DNA from: Mycolicibacterium aurum
GTDB taxonomy: Bacteria; Actinomycetota; Actinomycetes; Mycobacteriales; Mycobacteriaceae
Reading direction: 5' to 3'
DNA: 64,000 nt
NCBI GenBank assembly: GCA_900078775.1
Contig: LT549889.1
Coordinates: forward strand, 744,001 to 808,000
In this document: positions 35,043 through 43,292 of the stretch, in pieces
How the letters are laid out: every line of letters starts with the position of its first letter
How positions within the stretch are numbered: the first letter of the stretch is position 1
Position numbers and translations under genes: made by a program
Notes under the pieces: generated by a model
Database searches by the model: none
Told to the model about the DNA's origin: nothing
Seen by the model: only the letters and a program-made list of their open reading frames with translations

Positions 35043-35687
35043 TCACTCGTCCGCCAACCCCGACCGCTGCTCCTCACTGAACCCCGGCATCGCCGCGGGT
35101 GCGCCATCCAGTTTGGCGGTGCGGTAGGAGCGCACATTGTTCGACGCCGCCATCATCGCCTCCCGCGACTTGCCGCGTGCGTAGCTCACGGATTGTTCGG
35201 CCCGGACCCCCAGCCCGCGACCGACCTCCACCGCATCCTGATCGGCGCCCATATAGAGGAATTCCCAACCGAATTCGTTGGTCTGCTGCTCGACAAGCGA
35301 CTTGATCGCGGGCCGGCTCCATTCGTGACTGGCGTTCTCCAGCCCGTCGGTCATGATCGCGACGATCACGGTGCCCGGCCTGTTCTCCTCGCTGAGCGCG
35401 TCGATCTCGGCGGCGGTGTCGGTGATCAGCTTGCCCATCGAGTCCAGCAGCGCGGTGCTGTTACGGGGATTGAGTACAAGGGGAGGCACTTCGGCGAGCG
35501 GCTTCGCGCGGTAGACGACCTCGTACTCGTTGTCGAACTGCGCCAGCGTTACCAGGCATTCACCGTCGCCGGTGCGCTGCTCGGTGAGGAACGCGTCGAA
35601 CCCGCCGACCACGTCGGATTTGATCGACTGCATGGACCCGGACCGGTCCAGTAGAAACGCGATGAGGGTGAGATTGGGATTCGACAT
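35043..35687 (-). CDS. von Willebrand factor A (VWA) domain protein
   Basis: A 214-aa single-domain VWA protein. The MIDAS metal site is visible: DRSGSMQS at the start, a Thr in the NSTALLD region and MTDGLEN later. Such proteins act in metal-dependent protein binding, and short stand-alone forms also occur near stress or TerD-type genes. I start it at ATG 35687 (MSNPNLTLIAFLLDRSGSMQ), with GGAAA upstream. It follows the HTH gene by about 20 bases and the two probably form an operon under the tandem palindromes. The first codons of a second copy survive at 33085-33092. Confidence 0.82.
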   Translation of the reverse strand: MSNPNLTLIAFLLDRSGSMQSIKSDVVGGFDAFLTEQRTGDGECLVTLAQFDNEYEVVYRAKPLAEVPPLVLNPRNSTALLDSMGKLITDTAAEIDALSEENRPGTVIVAIMTDGLENASHEWSRPAIKSLVEQQTNEFGWEFLYMGADQDAVEVGRGLGVRAEQSVSYARGKSREAMMAASNNVRSYRTAKLDGAPAAMPGFSEEQRSGLADE

Positions 35688-35708
35688 GATGTTTCCTTTC
35701 AATAATGA

Positions 35709-36089
35709 CTAGCGTGGCTTGGTGTTTCGGCGTGGTTTGAACCGCATCGGTTCGGGGCTGGGTGCAGGCGGCAGGGGAGTGCGGGCGTGCCTGTCGTTGC
35801 GGGCGCGTTTGACGTCTTCGGCGGTAACCCGTTTCCCGTCAGTGGAATACGGACTCAGTCGGGGCGTGCTGGCCAGCCGGGGCCCGACCGCGTTCTCGGT
35901 GAGGCCGGCACTTTTCCCGGCCGCCGCGATCGACATCTCGTCGTCGACGACGGCACGGGCCAACTGCTCGTCGAGGAGTTGGCTGACTTCGGTGAGGACA
36001 GACCGGAGGTGTTGGAGGGCTTTGTCGGCGGATGCAGCGGTCTCGGCGTGGGCGAGGTCTGCGCGGATGCGGTCGTAACGGCTGGGCAT
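35709..36089 (-). CDS. Small helix-turn-helix protein, putative autoregulator
   Basis: A 126-aa basic protein. The N-terminal half is helical (RADLAHAETAASADKALQHL). Residues ~50-72 (SIAAAGKSAGLTENAVGPRL) look like a helix-turn-helix. The C-terminal tail is proline- and arginine-rich. Two tandem palindromes lie 12-45 bases upstream of its ATG, as expected of an autoregulated DNA-binding protein. It heads a likely operon with the VWA gene. A decayed paralogue lies at 33.1-33.5 kb. Family not identified. Confidence 0.65.
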   Translation of the reverse strand: MPSRYDRIRADLAHAETAASADKALQHLRSVLTEVSQLLDEQLARAVVDDEMSIAAAGKSAGLTENAVGPRLASTPRLSPYSTDGKRVTAEDVKRARNDRHARTPLPPAPSPEPMRFKPRRNTKPR

Positions 36090-36100
36090 GGACCACCATA

Positions 36101-36134
36101 CCGCATAAAGTGCGGGGTCCGCAATAACTGCGGA
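36101..36134. promoter_or_regulatory. Two tandem palindromes, putative operators of the HTH-VWA operon
   Basis: CCGCA-TAAAG-TGCGG at 36101-36115 and TCCGCA-ATAAC-TGCGGA at 36118-36134 share the pattern CCGCA-N5-TGCGG, with centres about 18 bases apart. They sit just before the ATG of the HTH gene (36089, minus strand). The degraded copy at 33.5 kb keeps worn versions of both (CGCAGAACTGCGG, TCGCAATAACTGTGGA). Confidence 0.6.
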
Positions 36135-36153
36135 TAGCTGTCGAGGGCATGCG

Positions 36154-36855
36154 CTACCCGCCGATCAAGGCCACGAGGCCCGAATGATCGGTTTCGCCCG
36201 ACAGTCGCGGCAGGTGGTCGAACTCGCACCATCGGATCCGCTCGGCAAGATCCGGGCAGGCATAGACGAAATCGAGTCGGAACCCGTTGTCACCGGGCCG
36301 GCTGAACCACGAGTACTCCCGCAGCTCGGGGTGCAGGGACCGCCACACATCGGTGTAGCCGGTGGCGACCAACCGGCCGGGCATCTCGGGACCGATGAAC
36401 TTCGTGCCGCGTGGGTCCTTGTCCAAATCGTTGGTGCCGGTGTTGAAGTCGCCGACCAACAGATCCAGGTCGGCCCGACGGGCGCCGCTGATCAGCGCCT
36501 CCCAGTAGGGGAGTTTCGCAGCACCCTGCGGCATGTACACGCCGCACACGTACGCACCGTCGATCTCGGCGCACCACAGGTGCCGCGGGTCCAGCGACTC
36601 GTCGAACGCCCATGACCGCTCGATGCCGCCCCGCGCGGCGATGAGCACGGTGTTCTCCGTCGGCCCGACCGCCGGATGCGAGGTGTCGTAGCCGGCCTCC
36701 ACGATCCGTGCCGTCAACCGCGCACCGACCACATTCGCACGGAACTCGGTGACCACCAGGATGTCGGCGCGGTAGCCGAGCAACCGGGCCGCCAGCGCGT
36801 CCGCGGACTTGCTGCCGCCGTGCCGGAGGTTGAGTGTCACGAGCCGGGTGCTCAT
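36154..36855 (-). CDS. Endonuclease/exonuclease/phosphatase family protein
   Basis: A 233-aa EEP-fold phosphohydrolase started at ATG 36855 (MSTRLVTLNLRHGG). Motifs: LNLRHGG, VTEFRAN (metal Glu), GDFNTGTND (active-site Asp-Phe-Asn) and the ending DHSGLVALI with the catalytic Asp-His. This is the exonuclease III/DNase I layout. No signal peptide, so cytosolic. The gene stands alone with its stop 64 bases from the HTH gene. Substrate (DNA, RNA or small phosphate ester) cannot be told. Confidence 0.85.
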   Translation of the reverse strand: MSTRLVTLNLRHGGSKSADALAARLLGYRADILVVTEFRANVVGARLTARIVEAGYDTSHPAVGPTENTVLIAARGGIERSWAFDESLDPRHLWCAEIDGAYVCGVYMPQGAAKLPYWEALISGARRADLDLLVGDFNTGTNDLDKDPRGTKFIGPEMPGRLVATGYTDVWRSLHPELREYSWFSRPGDNGFRLDFVYACPDLAERIRWCEFDHLPRLSGETDHSGLVALIGG

Positions 36856-37039
36856 CGAAGATCCTCTCGCTCGGCGTGGAATCTCCAGCGAGCCGCTCAG
36901 TATGAGGGCGGCCACCGACAAGTCGATGACGCCCGCCCGGGACCTTGGCGCAAGAGCCGAACCTGTCGGTGGCACCTGTCATTCTGTCCGGCTGGCCTGA
37001 GCACACCCGGTGCGGCCGCTAAGGATTGGGAGAACTGCG

Positions 37040-37843
37040 ATGAGCGACCGCCAACCCAGCGTGGGCGCGGCCTTGTTTTGGCTGATCTTCGGCATCTTGT
37101 TTTTGATCTCGCTCATCCCGAAGCCGGTATGGATCGTGCTCGGCATCTGCGCGGGCGTCGCCGTCGTGGGGTGGATCGTCTACGCCATCGTCCAGGCTGC
37201 CGAACAGAGTCGTATCGAGGCCGAGAAGCGAGCGCACGAGCAGAACGTGGCCCGGGCCGCGGCCGCCAAGCGGGAACGGGAAGAGCTCGCCCGCAAGGAG
37301 AAGCAGCGCCGCATCGCCACGCTCGGGGAGGCGAACGCCTCCCTGGTCGAGGAGTCGCTCGCTGCGGTCAAACAGGTGGCCGCGTCCGAGGCGGCGCGGG
37401 CCGGCTGGTTGGGCGACGTCGACTTCAACGCGGATATTTACTGGATCACAGGCAGTTTCGCAAAGGTCCACTCGTTGCGCAGTGTGGCCGACAAACTATC
37501 GGCGTTGAGCAATCCCAGCGCCGACGATCGCAGGATTCTTGCTGAGGCGAAGGCCACCATCGCCGAACTGGAGGACGCCGCAAAGCAGCGGGTGGCGCTG
37601 ATCAGTCGGTGTGCCGTCGAGGCCCGGCACATCGACGCGTCGCTGCGTGCCGAGCGTCAGGACGCCAAGGTCGCCGAACAACGCGCAGAACTTCACGCGA
37701 AGCTCAGTGCCATGCTCTACGGCATCGAGGCCGCCCCCCAGGCCACACCGACGGACTCAGCGGTCGACGCGGTCATCGCGCGCGTGCAGGCGTATCGCGA
37801 GATCAAACAGCAGATCGACACAGCCCGCTCCGGCGGAAACTGA
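37040..37843 (+). CDS. Membrane-anchored coiled-coil protein, unknown function
   Basis: A 267-aa protein from ATG 37040 (MSDRQPSVGAALFWLIFGIL). Two hydrophobic helices occupy residues ~9-55, followed by a long charged helix rich in E, R, K and A (EQSRIEAEKRAHEQNVARAA) that should form a coiled coil in the cytosol, then an alpha-helical C-terminal domain. It is followed 45 bases later by the 571-aa gene and may be co-transcribed. No family recognised. Confidence 0.6.
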   Translation: MSDRQPSVGAALFWLIFGILFLISLIPKPVWIVLGICAGVAVVGWIVYAIVQAAEQSRIEAEKRAHEQNVARAAAAKREREELARKEKQRRIATLGEANASLVEESLAAVKQVAASEAARAGWLGDVDFNADIYWITGSFAKVHSLRSVADKLSALSNPSADDRRILAEAKATIAELEDAAKQRVALISRCAVEARHIDASLRAERQDAKVAEQRAELHAKLSAMLYGIEAAPQATPTDSAVDAVIARVQAYREIKQQIDTARSGGN

Positions 37844-37888
37844 TATCTGGTGCCGCAAGGTCCCCGCCCGGCGTCGTACGGTGATCTC

Positions 37889-39601
37889 ATGTCGAAATCC
37901 CGGCGACACCGTGGCGGCACGTCGGCCGAACCCGATCTGATGCTCGCGGTGCGCGCGGCGATGGCCGATCCGGATCCGCTGCACCTGCTCAGCTACGTCA
38001 GCACGCTGCTGACCGCGGTGGATCCCCGCGGCAAGGAGCACCCGCTGGCGCGGCCCGGCGCGGATCGGCCGAGCCGCGACGACCTGGTGGCGATGTTCGC
38101 CGACGTGGTGGCGCCGGAGACCACCGCCCTGCTCGCGGCCATCGCCGCGCTCACCGAGGACGAGGTGCTGCGGGCCCGCATCCGACGGGAACTGGCCACC
38201 CGGGATGCCGTCACACCGGATTGGCTGGGTCGGTTGAACCAGCCCGTGGCCCACCGCGCGGTGCGGATGAGCCACGTCCTCTGCGACGGCGACAACATCA
38301 TCGTGGGGGTGCGGCTCGCGGACGGCCACGAGGCCACCTGCGTCGTCTACGTCGACCACAACCTCGGGCAACTCGTCAAGGACGCCTTTGTCATTCCCGA
38401 ATCCATCGACGTCATCCTCGCCCATTACCGGAGCATCAACGACGACCCGGACACGACCTGGGAGGAGCTGACCCTCGCCGATGCGCGGGCCTGGATAGAC
38501 TCGGCCGTCGAGATGGCCGCCATGACGTTCCCGCCGCTGGAGACCGAATCGTGGCCGGCGTGCCGTCCGCTGGTCGAGTGGATCGCCCGGAGCCTGCCGG
38601 TGGGCGGAACCGGATATCGACGCCCGCAATGGAATCCCACACAGGTCGATCGACTTGCCGATCGGTTCTTCAGCTCCGAGCAGGGTCGCGGATTCGACGA
38701 CGCCGATCACCGCGGTCTGCTGGGCTCCGTGCTCTGGTTCGCCACCGACTATGGTTCCGGTGACCCGGTGCGGTGGAGCGACGTGCGCGTCGAGATGCTG
38801 CTCGCAGATTGGCTGCCGCGCAAGGTCATCGCGCCCTATGAGTACCTCGTGCTGGCGCCCGAGCTGCTGCGGTCCTTCATTCGGTTCGCTCACCACCAGT
38901 CGGGTGTGCGTGCAGATCTCACCGAGCAGACATTGAACGCGATCGACGCCTGGACTCCCGAGTATCTGCGGGCGATCCGTGCATCCCGGCCAGGACCGGC
39001 CACGTTCGGTGGCCTCGGCTACGGTGTGCACCTCGACGTACCGGGCTCCTGGGAACCGAATTGGTTCGAGGAGGGGGAATTAGACAGCCTGGCAGGGGAA
39101 GTCGGCGGACCCGAGCAATTGGACAACCTCGACACCCGGCCCGTGCCAGACGAGGCGTTCGACTGGTCAGGTATTGCCGAGGACGTGGCCGGGCGGGTGG
39201 CTGAGGTGCTGGCCTTGACCGATCGTTGTTGCGACGCACTGCTCGATGTCGAGTACCGCACCGTGTGCCGGCGGGTATTGGCACGCGTTGCCTCCCGCGC
39301 CCCGAAGGTGTTCCGGCGCAACGCCCGGGCCGAAACCGCCGCGGCCGGGGTGGTGTGGATCGCCGGCAAGGCGAACGACCTGTTCGACGGGCGATCCGGG
39401 GTGCGGGCCATGGACATCGCGAAGTTCCTCGGCGTCAGCAGTAGCCCGTCGGGGCGAGGTGAGGTCATGCGGCGGGCCGGCTTCTTCGGTGGTGGATACG
39501 ACACCGACCTCGGCTCACCCGACTATCTGGTGGCGAAGCGGCGACAGTGGATCATTGAACGGCGCGATGAGATGCGGAAGCGGATCGCATCGGCGGACTG
39601 A
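37889..39601 (+). CDS. Uncharacterised protein with DUF6398-like C-terminal domain
   Basis: A 570-aa protein from ATG 37889 (MSKSRRHRGGTSAEPDLMLA). Residues 1-370 match the short paralogue at 1132-2265. The C-terminal ~165 residues form a separate unit (DRCCDALLDVEYRTVCRRVL, then AAGVVWIAGKANDLFD, and AKFLGVSSSPSGRGEVMRRA) that resembles DUF6398, an uncharacterised domain with a possible helix-turn-helix. No catalytic motif is seen. The full-length form here and the shorter form on the other side of the island suggest a family that is locally duplicated. Confidence 0.65.
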   Translation: MSKSRRHRGGTSAEPDLMLAVRAAMADPDPLHLLSYVSTLLTAVDPRGKEHPLARPGADRPSRDDLVAMFADVVAPETTALLAAIAALTEDEVLRARIRRELATRDAVTPDWLGRLNQPVAHRAVRMSHVLCDGDNIIVGVRLADGHEATCVVYVDHNLGQLVKDAFVIPESIDVILAHYRSINDDPDTTWEELTLADARAWIDSAVEMAAMTFPPLETESWPACRPLVEWIARSLPVGGTGYRRPQWNPTQVDRLADRFFSSEQGRGFDDADHRGLLGSVLWFATDYGSGDPVRWSDVRVEMLLADWLPRKVIAPYEYLVLAPELLRSFIRFAHHQSGVRADLTEQTLNAIDAWTPEYLRAIRASRPGPATFGGLGYGVHLDVPGSWEPNWFEEGELDSLAGEVGGPEQLDNLDTRPVPDEAFDWSGIAEDVAGRVAEVLALTDRCCDALLDVEYRTVCRRVLARVASRAPKVFRRNARAETAAAGVVWIAGKANDLFDGRSGVRAMDIAKFLGVSSSPSGRGEVMRRAGFFGGGYDTDLGSPDYLVAKRRQWIIERRDEMRKRIASAD

Positions 39602-39751
39602 TGGAACTTCCTCCGAGCGTCGGATGGGATCTCGCCGGCAGCCTGATCCCATAGAAGCTGTGGTCGATATGACGTTCGCCCTCATCGACCATGGCCACCG
39701 TTGGCTCGGGTGGCTGTCACTGGAAACCGACTGGAGTGTCGCTTCAGTCGG

Positions 39752-41146
39752 TCATGTGCGTGTTCCCGGCCGCCGCAACGCCTCCCGGAACGCCGGGTTC
39801 GGGTTCGCCTCCGGCAGCACCGCCAACACATCGTGCAAGGCATCGTCAACGCCACGTCGCGCCCCGTATAGGGCGGCCACCGTCGGCGTGCGGCTGTAGG
39901 CCTCCACACAGTGCACCAGCACGGTGCGGCCTTGGGCGCGGAGGTCCTCGATGGTGCGCACCGTGTCGCGCAGCACAAAGTCGAGGTGCGGGTTCTCCTC
40001 GGGGTCGGCACTGTCGATCAGCCGGGCCTCCAGGTGCGGGATGCCTGCGGGCACATCGTCATCGGGCACCCGGCACAGCGACACCACCGCATCGACCCCG
40101 GCCGGCAATTCCCACAGCGCACCGATGCCGCCGAGCAGCACCCCCGGATCGTGCGGGTGGGGGACCAGTGCCCCGGTGCGATAGCCGGTGTAATCCGGCT
40201 GCGCGGGCGGCGTGCCCTTGCGCCCGATCGTCGCCGCGAGGTGCACCAGCCCGCGTGCGGTCAACCCGGGCCACCCGTGTAGGAGGTGGCGCCACCGCAG
40301 TGGCACCGCCGACGCGCCGTACGCGGCGCCGATCAACCCGCCGGCGATGGCGGCGACGGTGTCGGTGTCGAAACCGCCGCGCACCGCCGCGGCCAGGGCG
40401 CGGGCCAGGTGCTCGGGCCCGCCGTCACCGCGGGTGGTGGCGATCGCCGACCACGCCGCCTGCAGCGCCTGCACCACCCACCCGTTCTTGGGGAAGTCCG
40501 ACGGTCGGGACCGGTCGGCGACCTCGATGCGGTCCAGCCACAGCCGGCGCCGCGCGGCATCGATGTGCCCCAACCCGACTCGCACATCGAGTTCGGTGCT
40601 CAACACCGCATGTCGGATCGCGGCGCACCACAACACGCAGGCGTCGCCGGCCTCCGGATCGAAATGGGTGAGGTCACTCATCGCCCGGGCGGCGGCGACC
40701 ATCGCGTCCTCGTCATGCAGGTAGGCCAGCGCGACCGGGGCGGTGCGCATCAACGAGCCGTTGCCGCCCGAGCGTCCGGTCTGCCGGTGCACGGCGACGG
40801 CCGCCGCCCGAGCTTGTTCGGCGGAGGCGCCGCCGCCGCGGGTCAGCACGGAGCGGGTCTGGATGCCAACGTCTTTCGCGCGGCGCGACCACTCGTACCA
40901 GCGCTTGACTATGGTGTCCTGGGCGACCTCGTCCCGCAGATCGGCACCGGTCGCGGCGATCTCGGCGATGGCGAGGGCCATCGCGGTGTCATCGGTCCAT
41001 TCGCCGGGCTCCCACGGCCCGCCACCGGTCATCTCGACCGGGAGTTCGGGCCCGCGCGGCGGCTGGAACTCATACGGCGCGCCGAGTGCGTCGCCCGCGG
41101 CGGTTCCCAGGAGCACGCCCTCGATTCGATCGTGCAGTGCGGTCAT
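39752..41146 (-). CDS. ADP-ribosylglycohydrolase fused to a dual-specificity phosphatase domain
   Basis: A 464-aa fusion. Residues ~1-310 are an ADP-ribosylglycohydrolase (DraG family): GTAAGDALGAPYE, EWTDDTAMALAIA and GFDTDTVAAIAGGLIGAAYG provide the metal-binding Asp residues. The last ~150 residues are a protein-tyrosine/dual-specificity phosphatase with HCVEAYSR, a complete HCx5R active site. The first part removes ADP-ribose from proteins or hydrolyses related compounds; the second could process a phosphorylated by-product. It is divergent from the NrtR-like gene with a shared palindrome, so both are probably controlled by the same NAD/ADP-ribose signal. Confidence 0.85.
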   Translation of the reverse strand: MTALHDRIEGVLLGTAAGDALGAPYEFQPPRGPELPVEMTGGGPWEPGEWTDDTAMALAIAEIAATGADLRDEVAQDTIVKRWYEWSRRAKDVGIQTRSVLTRGGGASAEQARAAAVAVHRQTGRSGGNGSLMRTAPVALAYLHDEDAMVAAARAMSDLTHFDPEAGDACVLWCAAIRHAVLSTELDVRVGLGHIDAARRRLWLDRIEVADRSRPSDFPKNGWVVQALQAAWSAIATTRGDGGPEHLARALAAAVRGGFDTDTVAAIAGGLIGAAYGASAVPLRWRHLLHGWPGLTARGLVHLAATIGRKGTPPAQPDYTGYRTGALVPHPHDPGVLLGGIGALWELPAGVDAVVSLCRVPDDDVPAGIPHLEARLIDSADPEENPHLDFVLRDTVRTIEDLRAQGRTVLVHCVEAYSRTPTVAALYGARRGVDDALHDVLAVLPEANPNPAFREALRRPGTRT

Positions 41147-41163
41147 CGCAACCTCCCCACTAG

Positions 41164-41183
41164 TTTGCGCACTATTGCGCTAA
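41164..41183. promoter_or_regulatory. Near-palindrome between the divergent ADP-ribosylglycohydrolase and NrtR genes
   Basis: A 20-base near-palindrome, TTTGCGCACTATTGCGCTAA, centred on GCGCA-CTAT-TGCGC (41167-41180). TTGCGC also recurs with a ten-base step. It lies 17 bases before the minus-strand gene and 30 before the NrtR gene. NrtR regulators usually bind palindromes in their own divergent promoter; assignment is inference. Confidence 0.5.
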
Positions 41184-41213
41184 TTGCGGATGACTGTACG
41201 CTGAGGCACTGAC

Positions 41214-41861
41214 ATGGACGAGAACACGCATCGGGACAGCAGCGGGAAAAGCCTGACTGACTACCCGCGGCCCTCGGTCGCCGTCGACACCGCGGTGCTC
41301 ACCATCAGCGCCGAGCGGGAGCTGCTGGTCCTGCAGGTGCCGCGTCCTGGCGCCCGGGGCTGGGCGCTGCCCGGCACGTTCCTGCGGCCGGGGGAGATCC
41401 TCGCCGATGCGGTCAACCGGTCCCTTGCCGAGAAGGCCGGCGTGCACGAACTGCATCCACGCCAACTGCAGGTGTTCGATGCCCTCGGCCGCGATGACCG
41501 AGGCTGGGTGCTGTCGGTGGCGCACGTCGCGGTCGTCGCACCCGAGGCCCTCGTCGACCGGTTCGACACCACCCGACTGGTGCTGGTGACCGCGCCGGGG
41601 AGACTGGCCTACGACCACCGCGAGATCATCGCGCTGGCCGTCGAGGAGGTGCGCGCGCGGTACGCCGCCACACCCGACCCCGACCGGCTGTTGGGGGAGA
41701 GTTTCACCCTGCGTGACCTCCGCCTGGTGCACGAGGCGATCCTGGGGCAGGAGTTGCAGCGCGACACCTTCCGACGCGCGATGGAACCGCATCTGGAGCC
41801 GACCGGGGAGCGGGTGGCCGCGGGCCGGGGGCGGCCGGCGGAGCTGTTCCGGCGCGCCTGA
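41214..41861 (+). CDS. NrtR-like Nudix-related transcriptional regulator
   Basis: A 215-aa protein. Residues ~20-150 are a Nudix-like domain in which the catalytic box is degenerate (LRPGEILADAVNRSLAEKAG lacks the REUXEE pattern), so it binds rather than cuts ADP-ribose-type ligands. The C-terminal ~70 residues are a winged helix-turn-helix (FTLRDLRLVHEAILGQELQR). This is the NrtR architecture, which senses ADP-ribose or related NAD metabolites and controls NAD genes. Being divergent from an ADP-ribosylglycohydrolase makes local autoregulation likely. Confidence 0.82.
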   Translation: MDENTHRDSSGKSLTDYPRPSVAVDTAVLTISAERELLVLQVPRPGARGWALPGTFLRPGEILADAVNRSLAEKAGVHELHPRQLQVFDALGRDDRGWVLSVAHVAVVAPEALVDRFDTTRLVLVTAPGRLAYDHREIIALAVEEVRARYAATPDPDRLLGESFTLRDLRLVHEAILGQELQRDTFRRAMEPHLEPTGERVAAGRGRPAELFRRA

Positions 41862-41926
41862 GAACAGGGGCGCTCAGCAACTCTGACGATCGCCGAATTG
41901 TCAGACCCTGCTGAGATAATTGCTGT

Positions 41927-42787
41927 ATGCAGCGAACCATTCACCACCGTCTCCACGTCGTCGAAGCCGCCGATTGGAAGGACGGCATCATCACCCTGCT
42001 CGAGCCGAATTCGCCGTACCGGCCGTGGCGCTATGCATTCGGCGACTCCCGCCCCGGCGACCACGCGGTCATGGTGCTCGGCACCGATCCGGTGTCGGTG
42101 CTGACGCTGCTCGGGCGTATCGACCACGAGGGCGGACTGGGCGGCGCCGTCATCAACGACCACTGGGTATCCGGATCGAACCTCGTCGATCTGACCACCC
42201 TGGCGATGGTGCACGACCTGCGAGACCCCTTCACCACCTGGCGCTTCACCGACGACGACGCGGAGCGGATGATTCTCGCCCTGCACGAGAGTCGGGTGGG
42301 TGGCGGCCCGTTCCTGCGCTGGGGCCATTCGTCGGTGTCTGCGGCGCGAAATCTGCTGCACTTCAGCGGACGATGTGACTCCTGCCGGGAGGAAATCGAT
42401 CTCAGTGGAGTCGACGCCCGGGATGAAATCCACATCCACACCGTGGGCCCCCTGCCGCGCCCGGCGCCGGAGCCGCCGATCCGACCGATCGATTACCGCG
42501 GCCGGTGGGATCCCTATCGCGCGTCGCTGCGCGACCAAGCCCGGGACTGGCCGGCGGTCCTGTGCCGACGCTGTCACACCCGCATGCGCAACGGCGGCTT
42601 CGGTTCGTTCGTTTCCTTCCAGTTCTCGGAGCACCCGACATGCGCGGAGTGTGGCAGTGGACGCACTCAGCGGATCATCTATGGGGAGCTCGTCCCGAAT
42701 ATTGTGGGGCCGTGGATGTATGCGGCGGGCTGCTGCGTGCGATCCGAGAAGTGGCACTGCGGCCACTGCGAGCACGAGTGGGCATGA
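41927..42787 (+). CDS. Uncharacterised protein with zinc-ribbon cysteines
   Basis: A 286-aa protein. Four Cys pairs are present: CDSC near 150, CRRC near 215, CAEC near 243 and CGHC near 281. They look like two treble-clef or ribbon zinc sites in the C-terminal half. The N-terminal half has no recognised motif. The start ATG 41927 (MQRTIHHRLHVVEAADWKDG) lacks a strong ribosome binding site. Stand-alone gene; no functional hint from neighbours. Confidence 0.5.
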   Translation: MQRTIHHRLHVVEAADWKDGIITLLEPNSPYRPWRYAFGDSRPGDHAVMVLGTDPVSVLTLLGRIDHEGGLGGAVINDHWVSGSNLVDLTTLAMVHDLRDPFTTWRFTDDDAERMILALHESRVGGGPFLRWGHSSVSAARNLLHFSGRCDSCREEIDLSGVDARDEIHIHTVGPLPRPAPEPPIRPIDYRGRWDPYRASLRDQARDWPAVLCRRCHTRMRNGGFGSFVSFQFSEHPTCAECGSGRTQRIIYGELVPNIVGPWMYAAGCCVRSEKWHCGHCEHEWA

Positions 42788-43001
42788 CGATACGACGGCG
42801 CGCTTCTCTGTCTGCAACGCGCGCCACGCGGCTACGCCCGGCCCTGACCGGTTTCTGAGCCACATCACGATCCTGGGCGGGGCGGCCGGCGGATCTTCGC
42901 TGGCGGGGCGCCCGTATGACGAGTCGAGTAGAAACTGGTGCGACTCTGCTCACCCGTCGTCGTCGATAATGGACATCGGCATATGCATTCGGGGGAGGTG
43001 G

Positions 43002-43289
43002 ATGATGCTGGTCAACCCTGCCGTCCTGAGGGCTTTGGCGGGTCAGGCGGACGCTGCGAGTACGACGATCGCGTCTGCAGACGTTGGCAACAAGACCACG
43101 TCGGCGGCCGATGGCCTTCCCGGTTCCACTACGCAGTGGGCCGCAGGAACCGTCGGTGACCACTTCTCACAGATGGCCGCCAAGATGGCCGATAACGTGA
43201 CCAAGATGGGGCAGGCGGTCCGCGGCGCAGGGGATGCCTTCGAGGTGACGGATGATGCACTCGCCGGCGACTTCGACGGATTGTTCTGA
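43002..43289 (+). CDS. EspC-like/WXG100-related small secreted protein candidate
   Basis: A 95-aa helical protein from ATG 43002 (MMLVNPAVLRALAGQADAAS) with GGGGGAGG just before it. Size, alternating Ala-rich helices and the central GLPGSTTQWAAG turn resemble type VII secretion (EspC/DUF2580) proteins. It precedes the 456-aa WXG protein by three bases, so the two are probably translated together and may be a secretion partner pair. No ESX machinery genes are in the window. Confidence 0.55.
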   Translation: MMLVNPAVLRALAGQADAASTTIASADVGNKTTSAADGLPGSTTQWAAGTVGDHFSQMAAKMADNVTKMGQAVRGAGDAFEVTDDALAGDFDGLF

Positions 43290-43292
43290 CCG

